NCBI RefSeq assembly: GCF_047948215.1
Contig: NC_134460.1
Coordinates: 125,811,324-125,875,323 of the forward strand
Origin: Lycorma delicatula
Taxonomy: Eukaryota > Arthropoda > Insecta > Hemiptera > Fulgoridae
Length of the DNA: 64,000 nt
Reading direction: 5' to 3'
Both the position numbers and the translations under genes were made by a program. Under the pieces are notes generated by a model. It was not told the origin of the DNA. It saw nothing but the letters and a program-made list of their open reading frames with translations, and did no database searches. Below are positions 25,601-34,764 of this stretch, piece by piece (within the stretch, counting starts at the first letter, position 1; every line of letters starts with the position of its first letter).

Positions 25601-28439
25601 TACTGCTCCACCAAAAAGGATATTACCTCTAGAAGATACATTGTTTGCTGTCGGATGTGTACCATGTGCTAAAATATATTTTTCTTATTCAAATCAAAGT
25701 TCAGAAGGCAGCACCACTGCACAACGTTCCTTACATGATAAAGTAAATCCTTTTATGACTACTCAAGCAATAGCAACATTTGCAGCTACTAAGCTGAGGT
25801 AAATTTTTTTCTGTATACAAATTTCCTGGTCTCATTCCTGTTTGTTATGTATTGCTCTGGGGTTAATTTGATAAAAATCTCTTTTGTAAATATGTTTACA
25901 TTTAATGTGTGTGTGTGTGTGTGTTTAAATATTTATTTATTTATATCTCAAAATTATATTTTATTTGCACATATAAAATGGGTTAGTTAAATTTATAAAA
26001 AGATTTAATTTTTAATAATCAGTTTAGTACAGATTATTTTTATTTCCATTAAACTTTAGTTGTCTCAGCTTTAATAAAATTGTGTCATAGTATACTGTAA
26101 AAAATGAGTGGAAATACACTGTAGAAATATATCCCTATAGTCTAGACAAAACATTTAATGAAGAGTTGACTTTTGTAACAGAAGTGTCTTTCAATGTTGA
26201 TGCCATTTCTAATTGTAAATCATTTATCAATTGATTTATTTCCATTTTTTAGATCACTTTTAACACTGAGCACAACTCAAACATCATAGTTTTAATTTAC
26301 ACAAAATTCTTGTTTGTATGTTGTTAGTTTTTTGCTGGATGATATCACCGCATAAGCTTGAAACTTGTGCATGGGATATAGAAATAGAATTTTGTAGTAA
26401 ATGAAAAATGCCATCCCTGACTAGGATTTGAATCTGGTAGCTATGGATACAGCTCACACCATATGAATTGCAGTACTCAAAGAAGCTATTAATGAGATGA
26501 TAAATTATATTTCAGTTTACACAATGATACCAATTCCTGTTGATAAATTTACCTATTTACAAAATAGCATTACAATGCTATTTAAAACATTTAATAATTT
26601 TTTTTAACTAACCTTATTCTAATTGTCATTTGTGTAATTGAAACAATTTATTTGAAACTTTCATGAAATTCAATGTAAATGTTCTGAAATTACAGGAATG
26701 CAAAGAAACATTACACATTATCCTCAAGGTTGTGTGTTGAGTAAAAAACAAAAACTAATGTATGATATCTGAAATTTTTAAACAGCGCTATTGTGATTAA
26801 TTATTATATTTAGATATATGGTAATTTGTATTGTTAGTATTACTATTATTCATAATAAAAATAAAGTTATTAATTTTAGTAAGGAAGTAGGAAATGTAAA
26901 AAAAAATGAACATGTAGTTTAATTTCCACTAAAATCTCTTATTACAAATTACTGTCGTAATTGTAAGAAATTCCTTTCCATATGATTGGAATTATTTAGT
27001 TTTAATTTTTAATGTACAACTGAAATTGAGATACATATTAATAAATAAAATTCATAGATATAATTTAAAAATATTAAGAGATGTTTAAATAAAATATGTT
27101 TAAGTGTATTTTTTATTATTTTCCATTAATATGATCTGTGATCTGTTATGGAGATATAATTTGGGCTAAATTTATTATTATCATTCAGTACCTTTACAGA
27201 TAAGTTTGATTATATTAATTACAAGTATTTGTCATAAATCTAGAAATTTTCAGCTGAATAGTTGTACTGTGCTGAAACTCAAAAAATACCAAAAAATTAG
27301 GTAAACTTGAACTGACTTACTATTAGAAAAATTTTTACAGAAATTTCTTTTCTGTTTTTTTTTTTTTTTATTTTACAGAAATAAAAAACTTTTTGATTTT
27401 TTATATATTTCACAGTGTAGAACAAGAATTACCAGCAATTATGTGTATATCCTGAAATTCAGAATTTTTTTTCTTTTTTTTAATGATTAATTCATCATAT
27501 ACGCTTTTGTAGCTTGTGCATTGGAATATGAAATTAAATTTTTAGGATATGAAAAATGCCATGCCTGACCAGGGTTTAAACCTTGTGACCTCTGGATGAA
27601 AGGCCAAGACACTACCACTCCACCACAGAGATCGGCGAGAAAGTCATTGGTTTTATATTTGTAGGATTAGTTCTTTGTATTGAAATATAAATATAGGAGC
27701 ATACAAGCATTTTGGTGAATAATTTTTTTAAATTTACATTATTAGAAAATGTATAATTTATGGATTTTTTTTATCTGATATTTTAGGGTGTTACCTTCTC
27801 CTGCCTAATTTTAGTCATAATTCCATTACAGTTATTCTGTTTTTCTTGTTTGCTTATAACTGAACAGTAATACATTATTATAATAATTTTCTTTTGATAT
27901 ATTAATGACTGATTTTTATTGATGGTACTATAATAGTTACATATTTAAATTGTACATTGTCTTTACTGTTATCTTTTTTGAGCAGACTATTTATTTATAA
28001 CATACATCTTTATTATAATACCAATTCCCTATACAGCATGAAGTCTATGGATTTTTGTTTTTACAGGCTGCATATATAAAATTATTATGGCAGATCGGAT
28101 GTTTATATTTCTATTTTGAGATTATGTATTTGTGTGAAATAGTATTCTTTCTATATATTTAATTACATAAAATAGATAAAAAAACAAATATCTAAGTATC
28201 TAATATATTTTTGCAGAGGTCTTAAGGATAAATCTGTTATGAAATGTCAAAAAATAAAATTTGATGTTGCTGTTAATGATGGAGCTAGTGGAAGTAGAAT
28301 GGATACATGTAGTAAAGATAGTAAAGTTCATTCCGAAAAAACTGATGAAGAAAATGATAATGATGTTACTCCTCCATCTAGACAATCTTCTACTTCATCT
28401 GCTCAAGGAAAAGTGCCGAAATGGTTTAAACCGCTATAA
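5688..28439 (+). CDS. ASPSCR1: TUG / ASPSCR1-like UBX-domain tether protein (nine coding exons)
   Basis: Joining 5688-5777, 6566-6621, 8698-8870, 11150-11315, 13743-13856, 15236-15527, 23823-24168, 25600-25798 and 28217-28439 gives 1659 nt: 552 codons plus TAA. Every junction is GT..AG and the phases agree, which is strong evidence for the model. Residues 5-80 form a ubiquitin-like fold (VLMPNGRRESLKV), as in vertebrate TUG. A second ubiquitin-like region follows at about 85-165 (ending TLGLTSGRALLR). Residues 170-300 are a Ser/Lys-rich linker. Residues 367-450 are a UBX domain (TVLRIQFPDRLILQGVFEPS). The protein ends in KVPKWFKPL, like the VPKW-type end of the family. In vertebrates TUG retains GLUT4 vesicles and binds p97/VCP; in insects a role as p97/VCP adaptor in trafficking is inferred. 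The length is close to the human protein (about 550 residues). Confidence 0.93.
6566..6621 (+). CDS. ASPSCR1: TUG exon 2
   Basis: The acceptor tttacag precedes it and the donor gtaagttg follows. It encodes ILEDVCKKHGFSSKDFAL, the helix of the first ubiquitin-like domain. It leaves two bases for the next codon. Confidence 0.9.
6890..7560 (-). pseudogene. Decayed LINE reverse-transcriptase C-terminal fragment
   Basis: Read on the - strand, this part of TUG intron 2 gives broken pieces of the end of a non-LTR retrotransposon ORF2. They include LEQVKQFNYFG (the usual FxYLG motif), then ISLHRVMELIK, then LKDVPGWTGLEMRTFRMKC, which resembles the EMRxLR..G.TR.DR region of such elements. Many stops and frameshifts show age. 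No tail or target duplication was recognised. Confidence 0.6.
7561..8697. other. Rest of TUG intron 2
   Basis: This is AT-rich intron sequence. I see no gene or structured repeat before the acceptor at 8696-8697. Confidence 0.4.
8698..8870 (+). CDS. ASPSCR1: TUG exon 3
   Basis: The acceptor is gttttag and the donor gtaagttg. It completes the first ubiquitin-like domain (LPNNAFLEVVPSTR) and opens the second (SIVILSLQVDGEDER). Confidence 0.9.
9657..10145. mobile_element. Fold-back (long inverted-repeat) element in TUG intron 3
   Basis: Left and right halves are near-perfect reverse complements over about 235 bases each. The left outer block aaaatcagcataccaatata mirrors taagctgattttaatatt at the right end. 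The pair ccatcttcagga and tcctgaagatgg mirrors at 9731 and 10068. The inner block agaatcataacagttga mirrors tcaactgttatgattct at 9810 and 9984. The centre lies near 9905 with a loop of about 20 bases. No ORF is present. This is the architecture of a fold-back MITE. Because it sits in an intron of a sense-transcribed gene, the transcript could form a long hairpin. Confidence 0.88.
10146..11149. other. Rest of TUG intron 3
   Basis: Very AT-rich. No coding potential or further repeat structure was recognised. Confidence 0.4.
11150..11315 (+). CDS. ASPSCR1: TUG exon 4
   Basis: The acceptor is aatttacag and the donor gtaagttt. It encodes the second ubiquitin-like region, including TLRTLGLTSGRALLR. 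The equivalent GLTGGSA-type loop is conserved in the family. Confidence 0.9.
12180..12625 (+). pseudogene. LINE endonuclease debris in TUG intron 4
   Basis: The frame around 12270-12330 reads HIKQLIGDFNAQLGR, the GDFNA motif of an APE-type endonuclease. The frame around 12385-12450 reads DRCSDHHIVRIKIKF, matching the SDHxLV catalytic block that closes the same domain. The region between the two motifs is mostly deleted. The composition (C- and A-rich on +) differs from the surrounding intron. A weak KGIDGPD-type block at about 12945 may be part of the following reverse transcriptase. Confidence 0.6.
13743..13856 (+). CDS. ASPSCR1: TUG exon 5
   Basis: The acceptor is attaacag. The donor gtagat is less standard than the others. 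It encodes RLTTRDKEEHP and a Ser/Arg/Lys-rich linker ending SPSRSSSR. Confidence 0.85.
14174..14226. repeat. Short direct repeat of a self-complementary word
   Basis: The word ggcccttaacatagggcc occurs at 14174-14191 and again at 14209-14226. Its ends are mutually complementary (ggccct and agggcc), so each copy can fold alone. A related agggcc occurs at 14163. Confidence 0.75.
14401..14543 (+). pseudogene. Partial duplicate of TUG exon 6 with a palindromic edge
   Basis: Bases 14415-14543 match exon 6 bases 15298-15426 without gaps and with three substitutions (offset 883). The first 17 bases, 14401-14417, are an exact reverse complement of 14426-14442, giving a hairpin with an 8-base loop. 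The exon 6 original has no such left arm, so the arm was made during or after duplication. The left arm also supplies a tttcag acceptor-like site at 14408-14413. If spliced to exon 5 the frame would be LYQLLK and then stop, so it could only act as a poison exon. No 5' splice donor was identified. Confidence 0.85.
15236..15527 (+). CDS. ASPSCR1: TUG exon 6 (linker)
   Basis: The acceptor is ctttttttag and the donor gtaagtct; it ends in phase 0. It encodes a hydrophilic linker with a conserved-looking helix PIPAAEIITAAQVVSSVIHR. Bases 15298-15426 are duplicated with three mismatches in the preceding intron (14415-14543). Confidence 0.9.
16595..16619. repeat. (AT)n microsatellite
   Basis: An uninterrupted run of about twelve AT units in TUG intron 6. 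Confidence 0.9.
17640..17810 (-). mobile_element. tRNA-derived SINE (family 1), best copy
   Basis: On the - strand the element begins with gtggtggagtgatagcgg, a tRNA box-A-like block. About 45 bases later comes ggttcaaatcccggtcagg, a near-perfect RNA polymerase III box B. A family-specific body ending tggtatttttcatatgc follows. The same body recurs at 26.4, 27.5, 39.4, 48.5 and 50.8 kb. The tRNA head cannot fold into a full tRNA, so it is not a tRNA gene. Confidence 0.8.
18450..19195 (+). pseudogene. RTE-like LINE endonuclease half
   Basis: This is the APE-type endonuclease that nicks target DNA. The frame from 18617 shows SLIIVGDWNASIGKG (metal-binding GDWN block), YQIDYIMVKQRF, and ADIDSDHNLVIMKRR with the catalytic Asp-His pair near 19000-19015. 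Upstream, AGKSRVGFVMNKK-type sequence at 18450-18490 is in the same family. A 38-bp tandem duplication (18489-18526 and 18527-18564) then breaks the frame. The frame is lost again at about 19190, where it should run into the reverse transcriptase. Confidence 0.85.
18489..18564. repeat. 38-bp tandem duplication in the LINE
   Basis: Two exact 38-base units, each containing tttcaaaacgcttagcgata. The unit length is not a multiple of three, so the endonuclease frame is broken. Confidence 0.9.
19189..21153 (+). pseudogene. RTE-like LINE reverse transcriptase, broken by stops
   Basis: The reverse-transcriptase part of the single LINE polyprotein. Motifs include KAPGIDGIPVELL (19712), FGFRKSIGTREAI (19990), AFIDLEKAFDNVDW (20089), RKGVRQVCSLSPLLFNLYM (20257) and the catalytic LRFADDIVIL (20383). 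A C-terminal part reads MWCYRRMLKIRWVDKV (20824) and GHILRHPG (20952). In-frame stops at 19414 (after KEKC) and 20737 (after RKRFL) disable it. At the second stop, copy 2 has lysine. The residues of the FADD active site are intact. Confidence 0.9.
21515..22832 (+). mobile_element. Decayed Tc1/mariner-superfamily element
   Basis: The two ends share a terminal motif: agagtgttcagc at 21515 and, inverted, gttgaacaccct near 22819-22830. This fits short terminal inverted repeats beside TA-rich flanks. Inside are broken transposase pieces: QFREKFEKEAPVKSIIQK (about 21833), RIYYCQWFKKFIRNN (about 22117), QDSTTCYTAHL (about 22460, first region with the second catalytic Asp) and SPDLTCPDFFLWGYL (about 22555, region of the third catalytic Asp). 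It ends VDGHHFQHL then stop at about 22763. Frameshifts and stops are numerous. Confidence 0.82.
23823..24168 (+). CDS. ASPSCR1: TUG exon 7 (helical region and start of UBX)
   Basis: The acceptor is attttcag and the donor gtaagtaa. It encodes the acidic helix DSFFDVTIDDVRLLMRDLK, a charged coiled segment, and the first half of the UBX domain (TVLRIQFPDRLILQGVFEPS, then VADVYNFVKSYI). Confidence 0.93.
25600..25798 (+). CDS. ASPSCR1: TUG exon 8 (end of UBX)
   Basis: The acceptor is tttttaatag and the donor gtaaattt. It encodes YTAPPKRILPLEDTLFAVG and CVPCAKIYFSY, the last strands of the UBX fold. The canonical FPR p97-contact tripeptide is not seen in the loop, consistent with the divergent UBX of this family. 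Confidence 0.92.
25905..25924. repeat. (GT)n microsatellite
   Basis: A run of about nine TG units in TUG intron 8. Confidence 0.85.
26330..26470 (-). mobile_element. SINE family 1 relic
   Basis: On - it keeps the box B-like agattcaaatcctag at about 26424-26440 and the family body with ggcatttttcattta. The box A side is badly decayed (ggtgtgagctgta). Confidence 0.5.
27500..27645 (-). mobile_element. SINE family 1 copy
   Basis: On - it starts ctctgtggtggagtggtagt, a good box A, then cctttcatccagagg. Box B is slightly mutated (ggtttaaaccctgg), followed by the shared body tcaggcatggcatttttcat. It lies in TUG intron 8, antisense to the gene. Confidence 0.78.
28217..28439 (+). CDS. ASPSCR1: TUG exon 9 (C-terminal tail, stop)
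   Basis: The acceptor is tttttgcag. It encodes a charged tail and the family-typical end GKVPKWFKPL, with TAA at 28437-28439. Confidence 0.92.
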
Positions 28440-28903
28440 TTCAGTGTTAATTTATTTCATTTGTAATGTTACAATTTATTTGTTATATGTACAACCATAA
28501 TAATAATATTCAATGGAATATGTGTGATAAATATTAATCCTGAGATTTATTTACACTATGAATTATATTAAATTATTTAAAAACATTGTTACAATTTAAA
28601 TAATTATTCATCCTAATTTTCTTCATCTTAATTATAGTTGAATCATCATCATTTTATATTTATTTATAATTACTTTATTAATGGATAAGTGATGATGTAA
28701 AAAGAAAATAGTAATATTTTAAAAAAGGCCACCTTTTAAAATTTGTATCTATTCATATTATACTTTTATTTACATATTTATTTTTCAATAGATTGACTGA
28801 AAAAATAATCAGTGCATGTTAATTCTTTCTGTTTGTGCAATTAAAATTTAGTACTTTAATTTTTATTTGTCATTAATTCACCAATAATTATTTTTATCTG
28901 TGA

Positions 28904-28909
28904 AATAAA
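28904..28909 (+). terminator. Candidate polyadenylation signal of the TUG gene (proximal)
   Basis: This is an AATAAA hexamer 465 bases after the stop codon. In DNA this AT-rich such hexamers occur by chance, so use is inferred from position only. Confidence 0.4.
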
Positions 28910-29060
28910 TAATGTGATCGTTTCAGCACAATGTTTTGGTGATAAAAAAAATGTTTCAAACTAATGAAGGATTCATATTGAATGATGTAGAATTTGTGTT
29001 TTGTTATTGCAATGAATTTTTTAATTAAATGTGCAGTTAATTGTTTGTACAAAAAAAAAC

Positions 29061-29066
29061 AATAAA
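29061..29066 (+). terminator. Candidate polyadenylation signal of the TUG gene (distal)
   Basis: AATAAA preceded by an A-tract and followed within 40 bases by a T/GT-rich stretch (ggattatgttcac then tttatttgttttcc), the usual layout of a cleavage region. Confidence 0.45.
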
Positions 29067-29280
29067 GTATAACTATTTAATGGATTATGTTCACTCATTT
29101 ATTTGTTTTCCCGCTTTTTTCATAGACGTTTTGACTTTATAATCTTAATGAATTTTTCCTTCTGTAGTCAATTCCTTCTGCATCTTTCAATTGTCATGTC
29201 CACAGTTTCTTCCTTACTTGGTAATCTCATTTCTCCAACATCCATGCTTATTTCTCAAAGGTTCACTTTACTTTTCTTGT

Positions 29281-30040
29281 GTCATTTTAGAACGGCATAG
29301 ATGAAGTCCTACCAAGAACTATCGCATGAAAATAAACAAGAACAAAACAAAAGTAGTAAAATGTAGTAGAAATAACAAAGATGGACCACTGAATGTGAAA
29401 ATAGGAAGAGAAGAAAAGATTACAGAGGTAGAAGAATTAAAAGATTACAGAGGTAGTTATTTGGGAAGTAAAATTACTAAAGATGGACGAGGCAGGGGCG
29501 ATATAAAATGCCGAATAGCACAAGCGAAACGAGCCTTCAGTCAGAAATATAATTTGTTTACATCAAAAATTAATTTAAATGTCAGGAAAAGATTTTTGAA
29601 AGTATATGTTTGGAGTGTCGCTTTATATGGAAGTGAAACTTGGACAATCGGAGTATCTGAGAAGAAAAGATTAGAAGCTTTTGAAATGTGGTGCTATAGG
29701 AGAATGTTAAAAATCAGATGGATGGATAAAGTGACAAATGAAGAGGTGTTGCGGCAAATAGATGAAGAAAGAACCATTTGGAAAAATATAGTTAAAAGAA
29801 GAGACAGACTTTTAGGCCACATACTAAGGCATCCTGGAATAGTCGCTTTAATATTGGAAGGACAGGTAGAAGGAAAAAATTGTGTAAGCAGGCCACGTTT
29901 GGAATATGTAAAACAAATTTTTAGGGATATAGGATGTAGGGGGATACCGAAATGAAACTACTAGCACTAGATAGGGAATCTTGGAGAGCTGCATCAAACC
30001 CATCAAATGGCTGAAGACAAAAAAAAAAGTCTTATTTTAG
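29281..30040 (+). mobile_element. RTE-like LINE, copy 2 (5' truncated) with target-site duplication
   Basis: From 29291 the sequence matches copy 1 from 20448 on, through the shared 3' end ggctgaagac plus an A-tract ending at 30028. The 10 bases before it (29281-29290, gtcattttag) and the 12 bases after the tail (30029-30040, gtcttattttag) look like a target-site duplication differing by a two-base indel. The element kept only the last third of ORF2. Confidence 0.88.
29326..29955 (+). pseudogene. C-terminal part of RTE-like LINE ORF2 (copy 2)
   Basis: An open frame of 209 codons covers the end of the reverse transcriptase and the C-terminal region: MKINKNKTKVVKCSRNN, FEMWCYRRMLKIRWMDKV and GHILRHPGIVALILEG. 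At the two sites where copy 1 has a stop and a leucine (RKRFL-stop-VYVLS) this copy reads RKRFLKVYVWS, so it is younger or from a healthier parent. A 25-bp duplication (aaaagattacagaggtag at 29414 and 29439) and a frameshift near 29940 spoil it. There is no catalytic domain, so it is inactive. Confidence 0.85.
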
Positions 30041-30084
30041 CTTTATTTTCAACTCAATTAACCTCACTTATATTTTCTATTACA

Positions 30085-30131
30085 AATAAATTTTCTAGTA
30101 AATAAATTAACTGTACCAATTCCTATTTTTA
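30085..30131. repeat. Direct repeat, first copy (pair with 30679-30725)
   Basis: A block of about 46 bases starting aataaattttctagtaaata and ending ccaattcctattttta recurs at 30679-30725 with one or two indels. The spacing is 594 bases. Confidence 0.75.
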
Positions 30132-30678
30132 GGGGTTTAACCCTTTCAAAAGTTCTGTAACATTATTAGGTAAAATGTTTAGATACTATGAAGGTCATTA
30201 ACACATTTTTATTTTCATATAACTTATTACCAAATTAAACTGGAGATGTAGTAGTAATTCAAATCAGTATTCTATAACTTCTGAACAATCAATAACATTC
30301 AAATTTTATTCAGCAATAAATACTGAATAAAATTCAATTTTTCATTTGTTTATTATTAATTATTTTTGTCCTTTCTAATCTTAACAGGTCATTTAATTAT
30401 ATAATATTTACATACTTTCAGTAAATTTATTTTTCCTACTTCATATTTTTAATTTCAGATAATATAAGTTTCATTTCCAATTTTCTAATCCTGTTTTCCT
30501 GCACCTTTGTTCCTGGCAGACCATCCTCCAACAGGTGGTAGGTAGTTCGTTCCCAGCAGTAGGCATCATCAGTTACTCTTCATCCAGGATGTTGTATAGT
30601 GGTCAATCCTACAAAGACTCCTCCAGTTAGCTAAGGTTTTAAATTGCTATTAGGTACCATTTCCTATCATTATTCAAT

Positions 30679-30725
30679 AATAAATTTTCTAGTAAATAAA
30701 TTACTGCACCAATTCCTATTTTTAT
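30679..30725. repeat. Direct repeat, second copy (pair with 30085-30131)
   Basis: The second member of the pair. The sequence between the two copies is not coding. Confidence 0.75.
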
Positions 30726-31262
30726 GGAATTTTTAAAACTGATGTTTTTATAAACTAATTTGTTGACCAGTTTCCAGGTAATGTAGGATAATGACCGATT
30801 TCTTTGTTCTGTATTTATGAGTGAAATATTCCTTTATTCTATTTTAAACTCTTTTAGTTTGCCCTGTACATTGTATGTTTCAATTATTATTATAACAGCT
30901 TATGGGATATAAATGGCTGTGCTTTCGATGGGTTTAGTTTTATCTCATTTCCAAGATCAAAGGCCAGTTTCCCAGATGTAGGAGTAATATTTAGTTATTG
31001 ACTTTTAAATATATTTTTTACCTTACTGATATGAGGAGGACAGAATGTAATTTTTTTGTCCATTTTTTTCTTATCTCTATTATTTAAAGAAAGGTTGTTT
31101 TGTTGTATTGCCAACTTTTTGGTTGATTCTTTTCTATATGTTTCTACAGTATATTCTCAACTGAAACCATTCAACTCAGCAATATTTTTAATAAAATACA
31201 TTCCTTTGCAAAAAGCTTTCAGAATTAGTGCCACCCAATTTGTTGTAATGTGCTGTGGTTAC

Positions 31263-32450
31263 TGTCGGCGAGCGCGACGCTAGCCGTTAGATGTCGGGGG
31301 AACTTGCAGTCCACCTACAAGCCTGCACACATGTTCCTCCCCACTAAGCCAGCTGACCACGCAACTCTTTCAACATAGCGGCGCTGCGATCCCCCACCAG
31401 TCATAGGCGAGTACGTAAGAAAATGCACGGCAATTATCGTTCTACCTAGATGAAGAAAGTTTCTTAATTTTATCTCACCAACCATCATATTTCCCTAATT
31501 CTTATAATTGTGTCCCGCCAGCACATGCGACTCCCTCCGGAAAGAGTAACTCATTGCATTCTCCAAACATTAGGGCCCCCGAAAGGGTATAGTCTTCCGG
31601 CCTAGCAGGAAGGCTAAGCGAAAGGACTCCAGGGAACAGATTGAAGTGGAATCACGCCGGGAGAACGAAGCTCATATGCGGCTACACCCATGGTCAGCCC
31701 CGGTCAAACAATTTCTTCTCGGTCTAAAGGACTGGAACGCCGCAAATAATACCGTCCATAAATAAAAGACAATAATTATAACCGCCACTAAATAAATAAT
31801 TAGCCGGCTGATAAAATAGACACAGCAGTAAGGGACGTTTGTTCAGGTTCTGCGGTTAGTAGAGAGATACAAACTCTACCACTATCCTTTCGATGCTGCC
31901 CCCTCGCAAACGAGAATATTATTGTACGAGTTGTACAATACCCAATATCCTTTTCCTAATCGAGAAGATGGAGAAAACCGCAGAAAGACAACGAGTATTT
32001 GAAGAAGCCAAGTAGTCGCCCGACGGAAGAGAGAACGGCCTACACCCCTGCACATAGAGGAAAACCTGTATGTCCTTTTCAGGGCCACGGACAAATTTGA
32101 GCTTTACGGTCTGTAAATTATTTAGTCGGAAATACAGAAAGGCAGACTAAAGAAGAAATTCCCGCTGCTCTGATCTAAACCTCGCCCAGTCTGGGTCCGG
32201 CTACAGCACGACTATGAAGATGACGAGAGTGAAAAAGAATTCCTTTAATTCACCAAACATCCCTCTTTACTATAAATTACAACTAGGCCTTGTCAGCACA
32301 TGCGACGCCCTCCGGCGAGGGAAGTGCATTGCATCGCATCCTCACTACAGCAGTGAGGATCCAACTGCCGCTGAGGGAAAGCCCGATCCGATTCCAATTG
32401 ACGAGCCGCAACTGGCCGACTTCGCCAGCGACTAGATTCCAAACTCAACA
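31263..32450. repeat. GC-rich tandem repeat, period about 775 bp, 1.5 units
   Basis: An abrupt GC- and CpG-rich island in AT-rich DNA. Module B occurs at 31519-31568 and again at 32294-32342, both with cagcacatgcgac and cattgcat cores. The sequences before both copies also match (atgaaga, then ttaatt, then tcaccaa, then taaattac-like), so a whole unit is repeated in tandem with a 775-bp offset. Module A (32091-32160) and module D (31800-31850, core acagcagtaagggac) match the 4.5-5.0 kb repeat. Open frames here are short and of biased composition. The element class is unknown. Confidence 0.7.
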
Positions 32451-32599
32451 GCTTTCTCATGGATACCTAATCAACAAACCGTCCTTTTTGGGGCTACCAC
32501 AAGGTTCTAAGGTGCCATGTGCTATCGAAGCATTGGGGGACAGTTTGAAAGTTGCTTATAATTTGGGCTATTTCTGTAAAAAAGAATTAGGATTTTAAA

Positions 32600-33350
32600 C
32601 ATTACAAGTATTCTCTGTGATAAAATTTGAAAATTGTGTCCATCCCAATAATGCCTCCTTCAGAAAACAAATCACATAAAACGTTTTATTCTAAAAGTTA
32701 AAAATTACAGCATTCCTATTACCACCAACTTTCTGATAAGGTATTAAACCTTCTCCACTCTGTTAATATTGTTTATTTTTAGAAAAATAATTGTAAAAAA
32801 TGTAAGCTGGTAGGTTGAAACAACCAAAAGTTATTCGTATTACTAATAAACCCAATAATAAATATAGTAAATAACATTAGTCACATCTCTCTCACTCATT
32901 CAGTTAATGAGATAAGATTTATACTTTCCTAAAGTTGGGTAAATTTCAACCAGCTGCGGGAAAGTATAGATCTAAAAAGTATGGCATTTGCTTTTGATGT
33001 TATATCATACATGAGGCAATTCAAAATTGTTCTTTCTACACCAATATTTACATAAATTGGGCCTACCCAGAGCCCTGTTTCATATAGAAAATTAAATTTG
33101 GGGAGTACACAATTCAGTTGTACAACTGGTTTTGATAAATTTGCAAAAATTAACAGGAATTTTTTAGTACCATGGGTTACTGACAATTGCTAATGACATG
33201 GTCATAACATCAACATTTTCACTGTCAACTGATTGAGTACCAAAGGCGGTCGTGTTCCAGCCTAACTTTGTGGATGGTGGTCTTTGGTTTATGCCTTGAT
33301 AGCTACATTTAGATTCAAACCCTGTGATTGGATCATTTTGCTTTGATCAG
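32600..33350. other. Stretch without a supported gene
   Basis: It holds one 85-codon frame on - (32929-33186) with normal-looking amino-acid composition but no family I recognise and no start or splice context. It could be the end of an unknown transposon ORF. Confidence 0.35.
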
Positions 33351-33356
33351 TTACAT

Positions 33357-33390
33357 CTGATGATAATATACTCATGCATATTATCATCAG
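33357..33390. repeat. Perfect 13-bp hairpin
   Basis: ctgatgataatat at 33357-33369 is followed by an 8-base loop and its exact reverse complement at 33378-33390. Confidence 0.85.
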
Positions 33391-34764
33391 CAGCCCCCAG
33401 TGAGCTGCGATCCAGGTCCACCTGAGGACAAAATCCATTACTTTCAGTTTCCAGTCCCAACTGTGAGCTAGAAGGGCTCATAGTGTTAAATTTTCTTAAT
33501 GAATCCTGGACTTTGAGTAAAAATTGGAATTGCTGGTGGGTGAAAAGTACTAAATTTGTTGGTTCAAATTTTGTTGTGATAAGGTTTGTTGTCTAGACAA
33601 CCAAACTTATAAAAAGTATATCAAATGTTCACGTTAATAAAAGTATGTTAATTTAGTGCATCGGTTATAAAAACGTATTGTTTATACATTTTAGAGCTAC
33701 ATTACTTTAAAAGTATCAATTATGTACGTGAATTTTATATATAAATAAACAGTATGTCATTTATAATGATAGATGAATAACTATTATATATTACAGGGTA
33801 ATTAATGTACTGTATTTCAAAAACCAGTGTTGCTAAAATATAGAATAAATAAATAAATCAACAAGAAATAATTTCATCATTTTAAATAAAAATGTTTAAT
33901 TTAAAACATACTATTATTTCTGATCAGGAATTTACTCAACCACAAAATAAAAACACATTGAGTTCTTATCATATCATTCTTGCTAGTAACACACGTCTGC
34001 AGTAAATGTGTTACTTATGTTTTTATAGTTCATTTTTAATAATGATGCCTTTAGTAACATTCGTGGATACTAAGACTAGCATTCTTAGTAATTTAGTCAG
34101 GTTATATGTATTAAGTAGTTGCTTAGCTTCCAGGACCAACTGCACTGAAATAAGTGTTCTGATACATGTTATGTTTTGATAACGTACATCATTGAAGAAA
34201 CTGTTGTTTTTCAATGGTTTTATTTCTGAGAGGTATTTTTAAATGAAATATTAAGAAATTTTATTCTTAAAATTGATTTATTTATTTAACATTTCAGCAT
34301 TATATAAAATTATCTACAGCATCAACAGACTAATTTATTAATTCTAATTATTCAGCAGTGATAATTTTTCAGCTGCTCCAACAGTGGTTGAGCCTAAGTA
34401 CTTTTTTAAAATAATTTTTCATTTATTAATACTATTATTTATAAAAATACTAATAAACTTAGACACATAAATATTCATATAATTTATTTATATATATTAT
34501 GAACTAAATATAATGGTGTGTTTACACAGGAACACGTGCTACAATGGATTAGTTTTATTTATGTTTACATTTAGTTATTTTTTGAGATCAGACCTTTATA
34601 CCTATTTTACCTTTCTTTTTATAATCCCACTAAAAGTTGTAAATGTAAATTTATATTAAATTTAATACAGAATTACAAGAGTAAATATAATATATATATA
34701 TACTTGTTTATATATATTAAATTCTCTTAATATAAACTACCTAACATAGAATATTGAGATAAGA

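Noticed and set aside
28261..28500. 79-codon + frame rich in Met and Leu
   Set aside because: An alternative frame of TUG exon 9.
32290..32598. 102-codon + frame and the overlapping 73-codon frame
   Set aside because: They run through the GC-rich repeat; two frames are open at once because of base composition, and neither resembles a known protein.
32929..33186. 85-codon - frame with ordinary composition
   Set aside because: Noted but not called: no start, no splice context, no motif I can name.
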